A DNA stretch of 64,000 nucleotides from Stenomitos frigidus ULC18 (GTDB lineage: Bacteria > Cyanobacteriota > Cyanobacteriia > Leptolyngbyales > Leptolyngbyaceae), in NCBI RefSeq assembly GCF_003003795.1, contig NZ_PVWK01000098.1:86951-150950 (forward strand). Reading direction: 5' to 3'. A program made the translations under genes and the position numbers. Of the stretch, positions 8,459 through 16,632 are shown one piece after another. Under the pieces are notes generated by a model, which was not told the DNA's origin, did no database searches, and saw only the letters and a program-made list of their open reading frames with translations. How positions within the stretch are numbered: position 1 is the stretch's first letter; each line of letters begins with the position of its first letter.

Positions 8459-8570
8459 TATGGCTGTTGTCACAAAGCTTAGGACATTGGGATCAAAGGG
8501 GGAGTGGGGGCATACCCCCAGCCAGGGGTTCCACCCCTGCACCGTCCTAAACAGTATGGCCATAGCTATA
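8459..8570 (+). repeat. MITE-like dispersed repeat, copy 1 of 3
   Basis: About 112 bp between the GT2 gene and the permease gene. Both ends carry related inverted sequences (ATGGCTG... with ...CATAGCTATA), inner arms TTAGGAC/GTCCTAA, and two central hairpins, GGGGGCATACCCCC and CAGGGGTTCCACCCCTG. Near-identical copies occur at 40050-40163 (opposite strand) and 44263-44375. It has no coding capacity. The TA-type ends and small size suggest a MITE mobilised by an IS630-like transposase. Confidence 0.85.
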
Positions 8571-8602
8571 ACAACCAGCAACTAACAACCAACCACTGAC
8601 TC

Positions 8603-9517
8603 ATGGCTTTCTCCTTGCCTCAGCTTTTTCGTTTTGCCGATCGCCCCACCCTCTCAACACGGATGACTCAGGTAGGGTTAGTCATCACAATCTTTTTTGT
8701 TGGCTTAGCAATGCTGGCGCCTATGTTGCAGAGCATCGGCTGGTTGCAAGACCCCACTGAGTTTTTGGCGAATCCCATTCAAGAGCCTCCGTCGTTAGGG
8801 CATTGGTTTGGCACTACGCGCCTGGGCTACGATGTGCTCTCTCGTACTGTGTTTGGTAGTCAGGCAGCCCTGCAAGTGGTCATTCTGGCGACCATGTTGA
8901 GTTTGGTGATCGGAGTGCCGTTGGGGATGGTCAGCGGTTATTTGGGCGGCAGACTCGATCGCCTCTTGCTGTTTTTGATGGATACAATCTACACACTGCC
9001 GGGGCTGCTGCTATCGGTAACGCTAGCGTTTGTCGTCGGTCGTGGTGTGTTGAATGCAGCGATCGCTCTTAGCATCGCTTACGTACCGCAATATTATCGG
9101 GTCGTGCGCAATCACACCGTCAGTGTCAAAACGGAACTCTTTGTCGAAGCGGCACAGGCAATGGGTGCATCGACCTGGGCGATCCTTAGCCGCTACCTGT
9201 TTCTCAACGTGGTGCAAAGCGTGCCAGTGCTGTTTACGCTCAACGCTGCCGATGCGATTCTGACGTTAGGTGGCTTGGGCTTTTTGGGCTTAGGTCTGCC
9301 AGAAGAAACTGCCGAGTGGGGCTATGACTTACGACAGGCCTTGGATGGTCTTTCTACAGGCGGCATTTGGTGGACGACGCTGTTTCCTGGGCTGGCAATG
9401 ACTGTGATGGTCGTTGGTCTGTCGCTGCTAGGAGAAGGGTTAAATGATTGGATCAATCCAACGCTACGGGTGCAATCGAGCGATACGAGTGGGTTGAAGC
9501 CGAGTGAGGAGGGATGA
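8603..9517 (+). CDS. ABC transporter permease, DppC/OppC type
   Basis: A 304-residue inner-membrane protein. After an N-terminal TM segment (about 25-45) comes the periplasmic signature of DppC/OppC subunits (HWFGTTRLGYDVLSRTVFGSQAALQV), then TM helices and the EAA loop (EAAQAMGASTWAILSRYLF) that docks onto the ATPase. It would import peptides, nickel or another small solute together with a DppB-like partner, binding protein and ATPases. None of these partners are adjacent, a common arrangement in cyanobacteria, so the substrate is unknown. Confidence 0.9.
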   Translation: MAFSLPQLFRFADRPTLSTRMTQVGLVITIFFVGLAMLAPMLQSIGWLQDPTEFLANPIQEPPSLGHWFGTTRLGYDVLSRTVFGSQAALQVVILATMLSLVIGVPLGMVSGYLGGRLDRLLLFLMDTIYTLPGLLLSVTLAFVVGRGVLNAAIALSIAYVPQYYRVVRNHTVSVKTELFVEAAQAMGASTWAILSRYLFLNVVQSVPVLFTLNAADAILTLGGLGFLGLGLPEETAEWGYDLRQALDGLSTGGIWWTTLFPGLAMTVMVVGLSLLGEGLNDWINPTLRVQSSDTSGLKPSEEG

Positions 9518-9634
9518 AGGCTAAAAGCATCAATGGCTTCACAAAGGCATTAAGACTATAAAAAGATTGCATTCCAGGTTCATTGCAGCTTTAAGGATAG
9601 AGGCGTCAATGCTATTATTTCGGAGAACTCATTC

Positions 9635-11251
9635 ATGGAAGGGCGAGTTTATATGGCGCAAGCGCCCGTTTCTCCAGTAGTACTGGTGATTTTAGACGGT
9701 TGGGGATACCGAGAAGAGACTGAATGTAATGCCGTTAAGGCAGCTCATACCCCTGTCGTAGATAGCCTTTGGGCTGCTTACCCCCATACGTTAATTCGCA
9801 CTTCAGGTAAGGATGTCGGCTTGCCGGATGGGCAGATGGGCAACTCGGAAGTCGGACACCTTAATATTGGTGCCGGACGAGTCGTGCCTCAAGAATTGGT
9901 GCGGATTTCCGATGCTGTGGAAGATGGCACCCTACTCAGCAATCCAGCACTGGTCAAAGTTTGTCAAGACGTTAAGCGTAATGGCACCAAGCTGCATCTA
10001 GTGGGTCTTTGCTCAGATGGCGGTGTCCACTCGCACTTGACTCACCTGTTTGGCTTACTCGACTTGGCGAAGGATCAGCAGTTAAGTGATGTTTGTCTTC
10101 ATGTCATTACGGATGGTCGCGATACTGCACCGACAGCAGGCAAGGTCTCGGTCGAAAAGATCCAGGACTATATTGCCGATCGCGACATTGGACGCATTGT
10201 GACTCTGAGTGGTCGCTACTACAGCATGGATCGTGATCACCGTTGGGATCGCGTGCAGCTTGCCTACAATGTGATGACGCAGGACGGCGAAGGCGATGGG
10301 CGTTCGGCGCTAGAAGTCTTACACGCATCGTACGCGGTCGGTACAAACGATGAATTTGTACTGCCGACGCGTATTGCATCCGGTGCGGTGCAGCCTGGAG
10401 ATGGCATCATTTTCTTTAACTTCCGCCCCGATCGTGCGCGCCAGATGACTCAGGCACTCGTTGATCCAGCCTTTGATGGCTTTGAGCGCGAGCAGATTAA
10501 ACCGCTATTCTTCGTCACATTCACGCAGTACGACTCACACTTACCTGCTTCTGTCGCCTTTGAACCGCAAGATTTGACGAATATTTTAGGTGAAGTGCTT
10601 GCCAAAAACGGCTTGCGCCAGTTTCGCGCGGCTGAAACTGAGAAGTATGCACACGTCACTTACTTTTTCAACGGGGGCATAGAAGATCCCTTTGAGGGCG
10701 AAGATCGTGAGCTGGTGCCTAGTCCAATGGTTGCCACTTATGACAGCGCTCCTGGTATGTCTGCCGAAAAAGTGACAGATGTCGCGATCGCCGCTGTGCG
10801 TAAGCGCATCTACTCTCTGATTGTGATCAACTATGCGAATCCCGACATGGTGGGACATACCGGCAAGATGGAGCCGACGGTTAGTGCCCTGGAAACGGTT
10901 GATCGCTGCCTCGGTCGTTTGTTAGAAAGCATCATTAGTGCCGGTGGCACGACCATCATCACGGCTGATCATGGCAACGCTGAAGTCATGTGCGATGGGC
11001 AAGGTAACCCCTGGACGGCGCACACTACCAATCCAGTGCCGTTTCTTTTGGTAGAAGGCGAAGGTCGTAAGATTCCGGTTCATGGTACTGAAGTACCACT
11101 GCGAGAAGATGGTCGCCTCGCCGATATTGCTCCCACCATTCTAGATATTTTGAAGCTGCCTCAACCGCCGGAAATGACCGGGCGATCGATGATTCAGCCC
11201 GCCGAATTTGACGTGAAGCCGAACCGGACTCCGGTGCAAGTATCGCGTTAG
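9635..11251 (+). CDS. gpmI: 2,3-bisphosphoglycerate-independent phosphoglycerate mutase
   Basis: A 538-residue enzyme that interconverts 3- and 2-phosphoglycerate in glycolysis and gluconeogenesis, using two Mn ions. The alkaline-phosphatase-like metal and serine motifs are complete: ILDGWG near the start, MGNSEVGH with the phosphorylated serine, DGRDTAP, FFNFRPDRARQ and TADHGN. The first ATG is at 9635 with CGGAGAA before it; a second ATG at 9653 (MAQAPVSPVVLVILDGWG) with GGAAGGG 9 bases upstream matches the usual family start better and would give 532 residues. It is about 310 bp upstream of secG on the same strand. Confidence 0.96.
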   Translation: MEGRVYMAQAPVSPVVLVILDGWGYREETECNAVKAAHTPVVDSLWAAYPHTLIRTSGKDVGLPDGQMGNSEVGHLNIGAGRVVPQELVRISDAVEDGTLLSNPALVKVCQDVKRNGTKLHLVGLCSDGGVHSHLTHLFGLLDLAKDQQLSDVCLHVITDGRDTAPTAGKVSVEKIQDYIADRDIGRIVTLSGRYYSMDRDHRWDRVQLAYNVMTQDGEGDGRSALEVLHASYAVGTNDEFVLPTRIASGAVQPGDGIIFFNFRPDRARQMTQALVDPAFDGFEREQIKPLFFVTFTQYDSHLPASVAFEPQDLTNILGEVLAKNGLRQFRAAETEKYAHVTYFFNGGIEDPFEGEDRELVPSPMVATYDSAPGMSAEKVTDVAIAAVRKRIYSLIVINYANPDMVGHTGKMEPTVSALETVDRCLGRLLESIISAGGTTIITADHGNAEVMCDGQGNPWTAHTTNPVPFLLVEGEGRKIPVHGTEVPLREDGRLADIAPTILDILKLPQPPEMTGRSMIQPAEFDVKPNRTPVQVSR

Positions 11252-11562
11252 GGAGCTCCAAACAATAAACTGCTCTCTGTACGAGCGGGTTTAACCAGAA
11301 TATCGGTGAAGGCAACGATTGATTGACAAAACCCGCCCCTGCGGGATGATTCTTTTCACGGAAGTCCTTTAGACATCGCTGGGCTGAAGCTTTTAGCATC
11401 GATGAGGCTTCTAGATTTGCGATTCTAGACTGCGGGGTGAAGAAGTTTTACAGTCTAGCTGCTTTGCGCTGTAAAATATAGGCTGGGCTGGGAGCCTAAA
11501 GACCCTTATCCAGAGTCTACAGCCCAAAGTCTTTTTCACTCTGTTGTACGAAGGGTTTCACG
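11252..11562 (+). promoter_or_regulatory. Structured leader region upstream of secG
   Basis: No gene is seen, but the stretch is rich in pairing segments. CTAGACTG (11425-11432) can pair with CAGTCTAG (11451-11458), while the overlapping TTTTACAG (11446-11453) can pair with CTGTAAAA (11469-11476). The two helices exclude each other because both need the CAG at 11451-11453. A further AGGCT/AGCCT hairpin follows near 11480-11500. This could be an RNA switch or attenuator for secG, or overlapping operators. Promoter position is unknown. Confidence 0.35.
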
Positions 11563-11796
11563 ATGACGCTTAATTATGTTCTGGAAGCGATTTGGGCGCT
11601 TTCTGCCTTGGGTTTAATTGTGCTGGTGCTACTGCACAGCCCCAAAGGCGATGGTCTGGGCGGATTGGGCGGACAAGCGCAGCTTTTCACCAGCACTAAA
11701 AGCGCTGAAACCACGCTGAATCGCGTCACCTGGGCACTCACCGTCATTTTTATGGGTCTCACGGTCGTTTTAAGCGCGAATTGGTTACCAAAGTAG
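11563..11796 (+). CDS. secG: Preprotein translocase subunit SecG
   Basis: A 77-residue protein with two TM helices (about 5-24 and 55-73) flanking the conserved cytoplasmic loop (SPKGDGLGGLGGQAQLF), the hallmark of SecG. It is part of the SecYEG channel in the plasma and thylakoid membranes and stimulates protein export. Length is normal for the family. A stretch of possible alternative RNA hairpins lies upstream. Confidence 0.93.
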   Translation: MTLNYVLEAIWALSALGLIVLVLLHSPKGDGLGGLGGQAQLFTSTKSAETTLNRVTWALTVIFMGLTVVLSANWLPK

Positions 11797-11815
11797 AGTC
11801 CAACGTTGCTAGCGA

Positions 11816-12754
11816 ATGCTCTTGGACACTTTACGCAAACAATATCGCTTAGGGCAACGGTTTTGTATAGAGCGATCGCGTGCAAAAGCGATACGTTCCT
11901 TGCCGCTCTTAGCCGTTGTCTTTGGGGTGGCTTTAGCTGTTGTCTTCCATGTGCTATACGAGCCGACCTCGCGTGCACAGGCAGCGGTTGTCAATCAGTC
12001 TTACGAAGAGACGATCGCTCAAAAGCCCGCCCCAGATTTTCCGCTACGATCGCATCCCCTACCGCCCTTTTTGGCGAAGTGGCGTGACCCTAAGCAAACA
12101 GGCGACTATTTTGATCAGATTAAAGTAGCCCCTGTGGGCTATTTAGTCTGGTCGCAGTTTCCAATCACAATTTACCTTCAGCCTCCAACCGCTACAGAGT
12201 TGGCGAATTCTTTCACTGCTCAGCGATCGCAGGTGTGGCTGACGGCGGTTAAGCAAGCTGTACAGGCATGGCAGTCGTATTTACCCTTGAAGCTGGTGAG
12301 TCAGGCAGAGGGGGCAGATATTGTTATGCTACGCACACCGCCGCCATTACAACTAGAGGTAGAAGACGTACCAGCCGTTAACCAGAGCAACCCAGCAGAC
12401 CAAACCGTACGAGAACAACGTCCAACCATACGATTGGGTCGTGCGCGATCGGCAACGACCAGCTACAAAATTTACGCTAAGGGTTTGTCAAGCGATCGTG
12501 GTCTGTCGAAGCCAATGCTTGCCCACCGCTTTACCATTCAGCTTCGCCCTGATCAAGCACCTCAATATCTTCAGGCCGCTGCACTGCACGAACTGGGTCA
12601 TGCACTTGGCCTTTGGGGGCACAGCCGATCGCAAACCGATGTCATGTACTTCTCACAGGTGCGTCAACCACCACCCATTTCTTCAAGAGATTTAAACACG
12701 CTCAAGCGCATTTACGAACAGCCAACACGTCTAGGCTGGGAATTGTCCGAATAA
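11816..12754 (+). CDS. Matrixin-like (M10A) metalloprotease, membrane-anchored
   Basis: A 312-residue protein. A hydrophobic segment at about 29-48 (LPLLAVVFGVALAVVFHVLY) is a signal anchor or signal peptide, so the catalytic part should face the periplasm. The zinc site is HELGHALGLWGH (258-269) followed by a Met-turn VMYF. Compared with the metzincin consensus HExxHxxGxxH, the third histidine sits one residue later, the form common in cyanobacterial members. It begins 19 bp after secG and may be co-transcribed. Substrate unknown. Confidence 0.85.
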   Translation: MLLDTLRKQYRLGQRFCIERSRAKAIRSLPLLAVVFGVALAVVFHVLYEPTSRAQAAVVNQSYEETIAQKPAPDFPLRSHPLPPFLAKWRDPKQTGDYFDQIKVAPVGYLVWSQFPITIYLQPPTATELANSFTAQRSQVWLTAVKQAVQAWQSYLPLKLVSQAEGADIVMLRTPPPLQLEVEDVPAVNQSNPADQTVREQRPTIRLGRARSATTSYKIYAKGLSSDRGLSKPMLAHRFTIQLRPDQAPQYLQAAALHELGHALGLWGHSRSQTDVMYFSQVRQPPPISSRDLNTLKRIYEQPTRLGWELSE

Positions 12755-12902
12755 GTCGTTCTCTAGGATTCCTTCATGACGCGCCCAGTTGATTGAGCAA
12801 GCCATGCGATTTTAGAAAAAGTCTATCCCAGCAGTCAGAAAATTGATCAAGTGCAGATCAAGGGCGGATAACGCCAGAAACAATAGCTTTTTAAGCATCC
12901 TC

Positions 12903-14486
12903 TTACATGACTGGAGCACGACCAAAGAGTTTGGTGAGGGTTTTCAGGCGATCGCTCAACTCGCCAGATAGCTGACCACCGTGATAGCGCCATTCCCAGT
13001 TCCCTTCCGGCTTGCCAGGAAAGTTCATCCGCGCCTCTGTACCCAGACCGAAAACATCTTGAAGGGGAATAATGGCGATGTTAGCAACGGAACTCAGAGC
13101 CAGTCGAATGAGATCCCACTGAATGCCATCTGGACTGAAGCAGCCCAGGTAATGCCACACATTGCCCTTCTCATAATCCGACAGTTGATTGAACCAGCCG
13201 ACGGTCGTGTCGTTATCATGCGTGCCCGTGTAAACAACACAACGGCGAGGATAGTTAAACGGCAAGAACGGATTGCCCGGATCGGAACCAAAGGCAAATT
13301 GCAGCACCTTCATGCCCGGAAACTCAAATTGGTCGCGCAAGGCCTCCACTTCAGGCGTGATCACACCCAAATCTTCTGCCAGGATCGGCAGTTTACCGAG
13401 CTTCTCGCGCAGCACCTCAAAAAACTCTCTGCCGGGAGCCTTCACCCACTCGCCGTGCATGGCGGTTTCTTCACCTTGCTTGACTGCCCAGAAGGCTTCA
13501 AAGCCTCGAAAGTGGTCGATGCGGATCAAGTCAACGTAATCGAGCATGGCGCGAAAACGCCCAACCCACCACCGGAAGTCAGAGTGCTGCAAATGATCCC
13601 AGTCGTAAACGGGATTGCCCCATAGTTGCCCCGTGGCGCTAAAGTAATCGGGTGGGACGCCTGCCATCAACGCTGGTTCGCCTGTAGCTTCATCCAGGCA
13701 GAAGTTTTCGGGATTTGCCCACACATCAGCGCTGTCGTGGGCGACATAAATGGGAATGTCACCAATAATTTGAATCCCTTTGGCGTTGGCATAACGCTTG
13801 AGGTCAGACCACTGCTGGAAGAACTCGTATTGGAGGTACTTTTGGTAAAAGATTTCAGCAGGCAGGCGGCGACGGCATTGTTCGAGCGCTTCAGGTTTAT
13901 GTTGCGCGATCGCGGGTTCCCAGGTATGCCAGCTAGTGCCGTTCTGCGTTTGCTTCAACGCCATGAACAGCGCATAATCCTCTAACCAGTAGGCTTTACT
14001 TTCACAAAACGCTTCAAACTGCTGCTTTTGCTCAGCATTAGCGCTGTTTTTGAAATTTTCGCACGCCTTTTCGAGCAACCCCATTTTAATGGGAGCCACC
14101 TGGTCGAATTGGACGCGATCGCCAGCAAAGTCCGGTAAATCTGCGAAATCTGCTTCGCTCAGTAACCCGTGATCACGCAGGCGCTCAGGGCTAATCAGCA
14201 GAGGGTTCCCTGCCAGCGCGGAGTAACACATATAGGGAGAGTTGCCAAAACCAGTGGGTCCTAACGGCAGTACCTGCCAGAGTAGTTGCCCTGTTTCTAC
14301 TAGAAAATCGATAAATTCGCGAGCTTGGGGACCTAAATCACCAATCCCAAAGCGGCTGGGAAAGGAGGTTGGATGTAGCAGAATACCGCTCACTCTGGAT
14401 GGCGCAGAGGAGTGCGAGTCGGAAGAACCAGTCATTAGTTGGGGGGAAGCGTTAAAGTGCAATCGGCGTTGGTTTGACTCTATCAT
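12903..14486 (-). CDS. malQ: 4-alpha-glucanotransferase (amylomaltase)
   Basis: A 527-residue GH77 enzyme that transfers alpha-1,4-glucan segments between malto-oligosaccharides and so serves glycogen turnover. Typical motifs occur in order: [45 protein letters not shown], the nucleophile region RIDHFRGF, the acid/base region [11 protein letters not shown], and GTHDNDTT. The length is normal. The first roughly 20 residues are poorly conserved, so the ATG used may be one codon set too early. Its 5' end is divergent from the NUDIX gene, with only 26 bp between the two proposed starts. Confidence 0.96.
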   Translation of the reverse strand: MIESNQRRLHFNASPQLMTGSSDSHSSAPSRVSGILLHPTSFPSRFGIGDLGPQAREFIDFLVETGQLLWQVLPLGPTGFGNSPYMCYSALAGNPLLISPERLRDHGLLSEADFADLPDFAGDRVQFDQVAPIKMGLLEKACENFKNSANAEQKQQFEAFCESKAYWLEDYALFMALKQTQNGTSWHTWEPAIAQHKPEALEQCRRRLPAEIFYQKYLQYEFFQQWSDLKRYANAKGIQIIGDIPIYVAHDSADVWANPENFCLDEATGEPALMAGVPPDYFSATGQLWGNPVYDWDHLQHSDFRWWVGRFRAMLDYVDLIRIDHFRGFEAFWAVKQGEETAMHGEWVKAPGREFFEVLREKLGKLPILAEDLGVITPEVEALRDQFEFPGMKVLQFAFGSDPGNPFLPFNYPRRCVVYTGTHDNDTTVGWFNQLSDYEKGNVWHYLGCFSPDGIQWDLIRLALSSVANIAIIPLQDVFGLGTEARMNFPGKPEGNWEWRYHGGQLSGELSDRLKTLTKLFGRAPVM

Positions 14487-14512
14487 GGTGTTCCAAGGTT
14501 AAAACCTATCGG

Positions 14513-14956
14513 ATGAAAGACCTGACTGTGGCATACCGTAACCCAACTCCAACGGTTGATCTCATTATTGAACTGAGCGATCGCCCTCACCAACCGATCG
14601 TGCTTATCGAACGGCTCAATCCACCCTACGGTTGGGCGTTACCTGGTGGCTTCGTGGATTACGGGGAAGCGGTGGAGACAGCCGCTAAACGAGAAGCGAA
14701 AGAAGAAGTTGGCTTGCAGGTCGAACTCATCGAACAGTTTCATGTGTATTCTGATCCCAACCGCGACCCACGACAGCATACCCTGAGCATTGTGTTTCTG
14801 GCGATCGCTCAAGGAACGCCGCAGGCAGGCGATGATGCCAAACATCTGGAAGTCTTTGAACCTTGGCGGCTACCGACGAATCTGTGCTTTGACCACGATC
14901 GCATTTTGCGTGACTACTGGCGCTATCGGCACTACGGCATTCGACCAACGCTGTAA
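14513..14956 (+). CDS. NUDIX hydrolase
   Basis: Starting at the internal ATG at 14513 ([19 protein letters not shown]) gives 147 residues and avoids overlap with malQ; an earlier ATG at 14474 would overlap the malQ start codon. The NUDIX box is complete ([26 protein letters not shown]5EX7REXXEEXG plus hydrophobic). NUDIX enzymes cleave nucleoside diphosphates linked to another moiety. The C-terminus ([17 protein letters not shown]) resembles the ADP-ribose/phosphohydrolase-type members of cyanobacteria. The substrate is not deducible. Confidence 0.9.
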   Translation: MKDLTVAYRNPTPTVDLIIELSDRPHQPIVLIERLNPPYGWALPGGFVDYGEAVETAAKREAKEEVGLQVELIEQFHVYSDPNRDPRQHTLSIVFLAIAQGTPQAGDDAKHLEVFEPWRLPTNLCFDHDRILRDYWRYRHYGIRPTL

Positions 14957-15081
14957 GGTTTGTATCCGTGGTTAGGATTCAGGATTCAGGAGTCAAGGAG
15001 TCAGGAATTGCTCATACACTAACAACTAACAACCAACAACCACGACTGCTTCAACTCAAAACTCAAAACTCTCTTAACCTA

Positions 15082-15468
15082 ATGTCCCGCGAAATTATCC
15101 GTACCGATCGTGCCCCTGCTCCTGTAGGCCCTTATAATCAGGCGATCGCTGCCAGTGGGCGGCTGATTTTTGTGGCAGGGCAAATTCCACTCAGTCCTAC
15201 AACGGGCGACATTGTAGGGGGAGATGTAGCGACGCAAACGGAACAGGCGATCGCCAATCTAACGGCAATCTTAGAAGCGGGTGGAGCGACCTTAGCGGAT
15301 GTGGCAAAAACAACTGTCTTTCTGAAAGATATGAATGATTTTGCAGCGATGAATGCCGTTTATGCGAAGCATTTTGAAGACGCGATCGCGCCTGCCCGTG
15401 CCTGCGTTGAGGTATCCCGCCTACCCAAAGATGTCCTCGTCGAGATTGAATGTATCGCAGTGGTCTGA
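15082..15468 (+). CDS. ridA: RidA family reactive-intermediate deaminase
   Basis: The ATG at 15082 ([20 protein letters not shown]) gives the usual 128 residues; the upstream in-frame extension is low-complexity intergenic sequence with repeated CTCAAAA. Family motifs are intact: [17 protein letters not shown], the QTEQAIANL helix, the catalytic-site arginine region ([20 protein letters not shown]). RidA hydrolyses reactive enamine/imine intermediates made by PLP enzymes such as threonine dehydratase, protecting the cell. Its stop is one base from the stop of the opposing dnaJ gene. Confidence 0.95.
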   Translation: MSREIIRTDRAPAPVGPYNQAIAASGRLIFVAGQIPLSPTTGDIVGGDVATQTEQAIANLTAILEAGGATLADVAKTTVFLKDMNDFAAMNAVYAKHFEDAIAPARACVEVSRLPKDVLVEIECIAVV

Positions 15469-15469
15469 T

Positions 15470-16441
15470 CTAAACAGGCAAATCTGCACGCGGATCGAAT
15501 GTTTCAAGTTGGCGGAGCTTTTCATAGAGGTCGCGCTCTTGCGAGCTGGGGTCACGCGGTACCATGACTTGGATTTCGACAATTTGATCGCCACGCCGAC
15601 CATTGGCAGTGGGATAGCCCTTGGCAGCCAGACGCAGGCGTTGCCCCGTACGAACACCCGCTGGGATGGTCATTTTCACCAAGCCGTCCAGCGTGGGGAC
15701 TTCAAGTGGACCACCCAAAACGGCTTCGCTAGGCGTAACAGGTAACAAACATTGAATGTCTGACCCTTCCAGCCTGAAAAACGGATGGGGTGTCACCTCA
15801 ATCTTGAGGTACAAATCGCCACCCGCAACACCCTGCCCTTTCAACCGTATACGTTGCCCTGTTACCATTCCAGCAGGCATGTTTACTTCGAGCGATCGCC
15901 CATCTTCCAGACGAATGCGTTCTTGTCCCCCGGTGTAAGCTTTCTCCAGAGGCACTTCTAAACGTGCTTCGGCATCGCGACGAGTGGCACGTGGCACCGT
16001 ATACGTCGTTTTGGTGGTACCTGGCTGGTAGTAGTCACGGGTGCCGGTGCGGGGTGCACTACTAGTGTCCTTATTAGCACGACGATTTAGAAGTTGATCG
16101 ACAAAGCTGTTGAAATCGGCAAACTCAGCGAAGTCAACATCGTCTCCAACGCGATCGCTCCGGCCATCCCAACTGCGCGACGCTTTTGGTGGTTGTCCTC
16201 CTTTAAAGCCCCGCTGCTGCCAGAATTTACCAAACTGGTCATATTGGGCGCGCTTAGTCGGGTCAGAGAGCACCTCATACGCTTCGTTAATATCTTTGAA
16301 CTTATCCTCTGCCTGCTTGTCGCCAGGGTTTAGATCGGGGTGAAACTGCCGTGCCAGTCGCCGAAACGCCTTCTTGATCTCGTCAACAGTTGCATCTCTA
16401 GCAACACCTAAAATGTCGTAATAGTTCCGAAAGTCTTGCAT
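15470..16441 (-). CDS. dnaJ: DnaJ-type co-chaperone (CbpA-like, no zinc fingers)
   Basis: A 323-residue J-domain protein. Residues 5-70 are the J domain with the HPD tripeptide ([11 protein letters not shown]), followed by a linker and the two C-terminal substrate-binding domains ([64 protein letters not shown]). It lacks the Cys-rich zinc-finger repeats of classical DnaJ. It lies 191 bp downstream of the dnaK gene on the same strand. In cyanobacteria this pairing is typical of the DnaK3 system, where the two proteins act together at membranes or polysomes. Confidence 0.92.
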   Translation of the reverse strand: MQDFRNYYDILGVARDATVDEIKKAFRRLARQFHPDLNPGDKQAEDKFKDINEAYEVLSDPTKRAQYDQFGKFWQQRGFKGGQPPKASRSWDGRSDRVGDDVDFAEFADFNSFVDQLLNRRANKDTSSAPRTGTRDYYQPGTTKTTYTVPRATRRDAEARLEVPLEKAYTGGQERIRLEDGRSLEVNMPAGMVTGQRIRLKGQGVAGGDLYLKIEVTPHPFFRLEGSDIQCLLPVTPSEAVLGGPLEVPTLDGLVKMTIPAGVRTGQRLRLAAKGYPTANGRRGDQIVEIQVMVPRDPSSQERDLYEKLRQLETFDPRADLPV

Positions 16442-16632
16442 CTAAGTAAAGTCAGGAGTCAGGGTGTAGGGCGTGGGGTGTGGGGAATAGCAGGGGAAGC
16501 GAGGGCGGCAGGGGAGGCTAAAGGCTAAATTTTCTTCACACCTCTCACCTCACTCCTCTCTTTCAACTCAAAACTCAAAACTCAAAACTTTTATCCTTCA
16601 TCCTTCATTCTTTCCCCCTCATCCTTTCTTCC

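Noticed and set aside
12981..13985. Two rightward open frames of 214 and 119 codons
   Set aside because: Antisense to malQ; high GC gene bodies often have long antisense frames and these show no homology or ribosome-binding sites.
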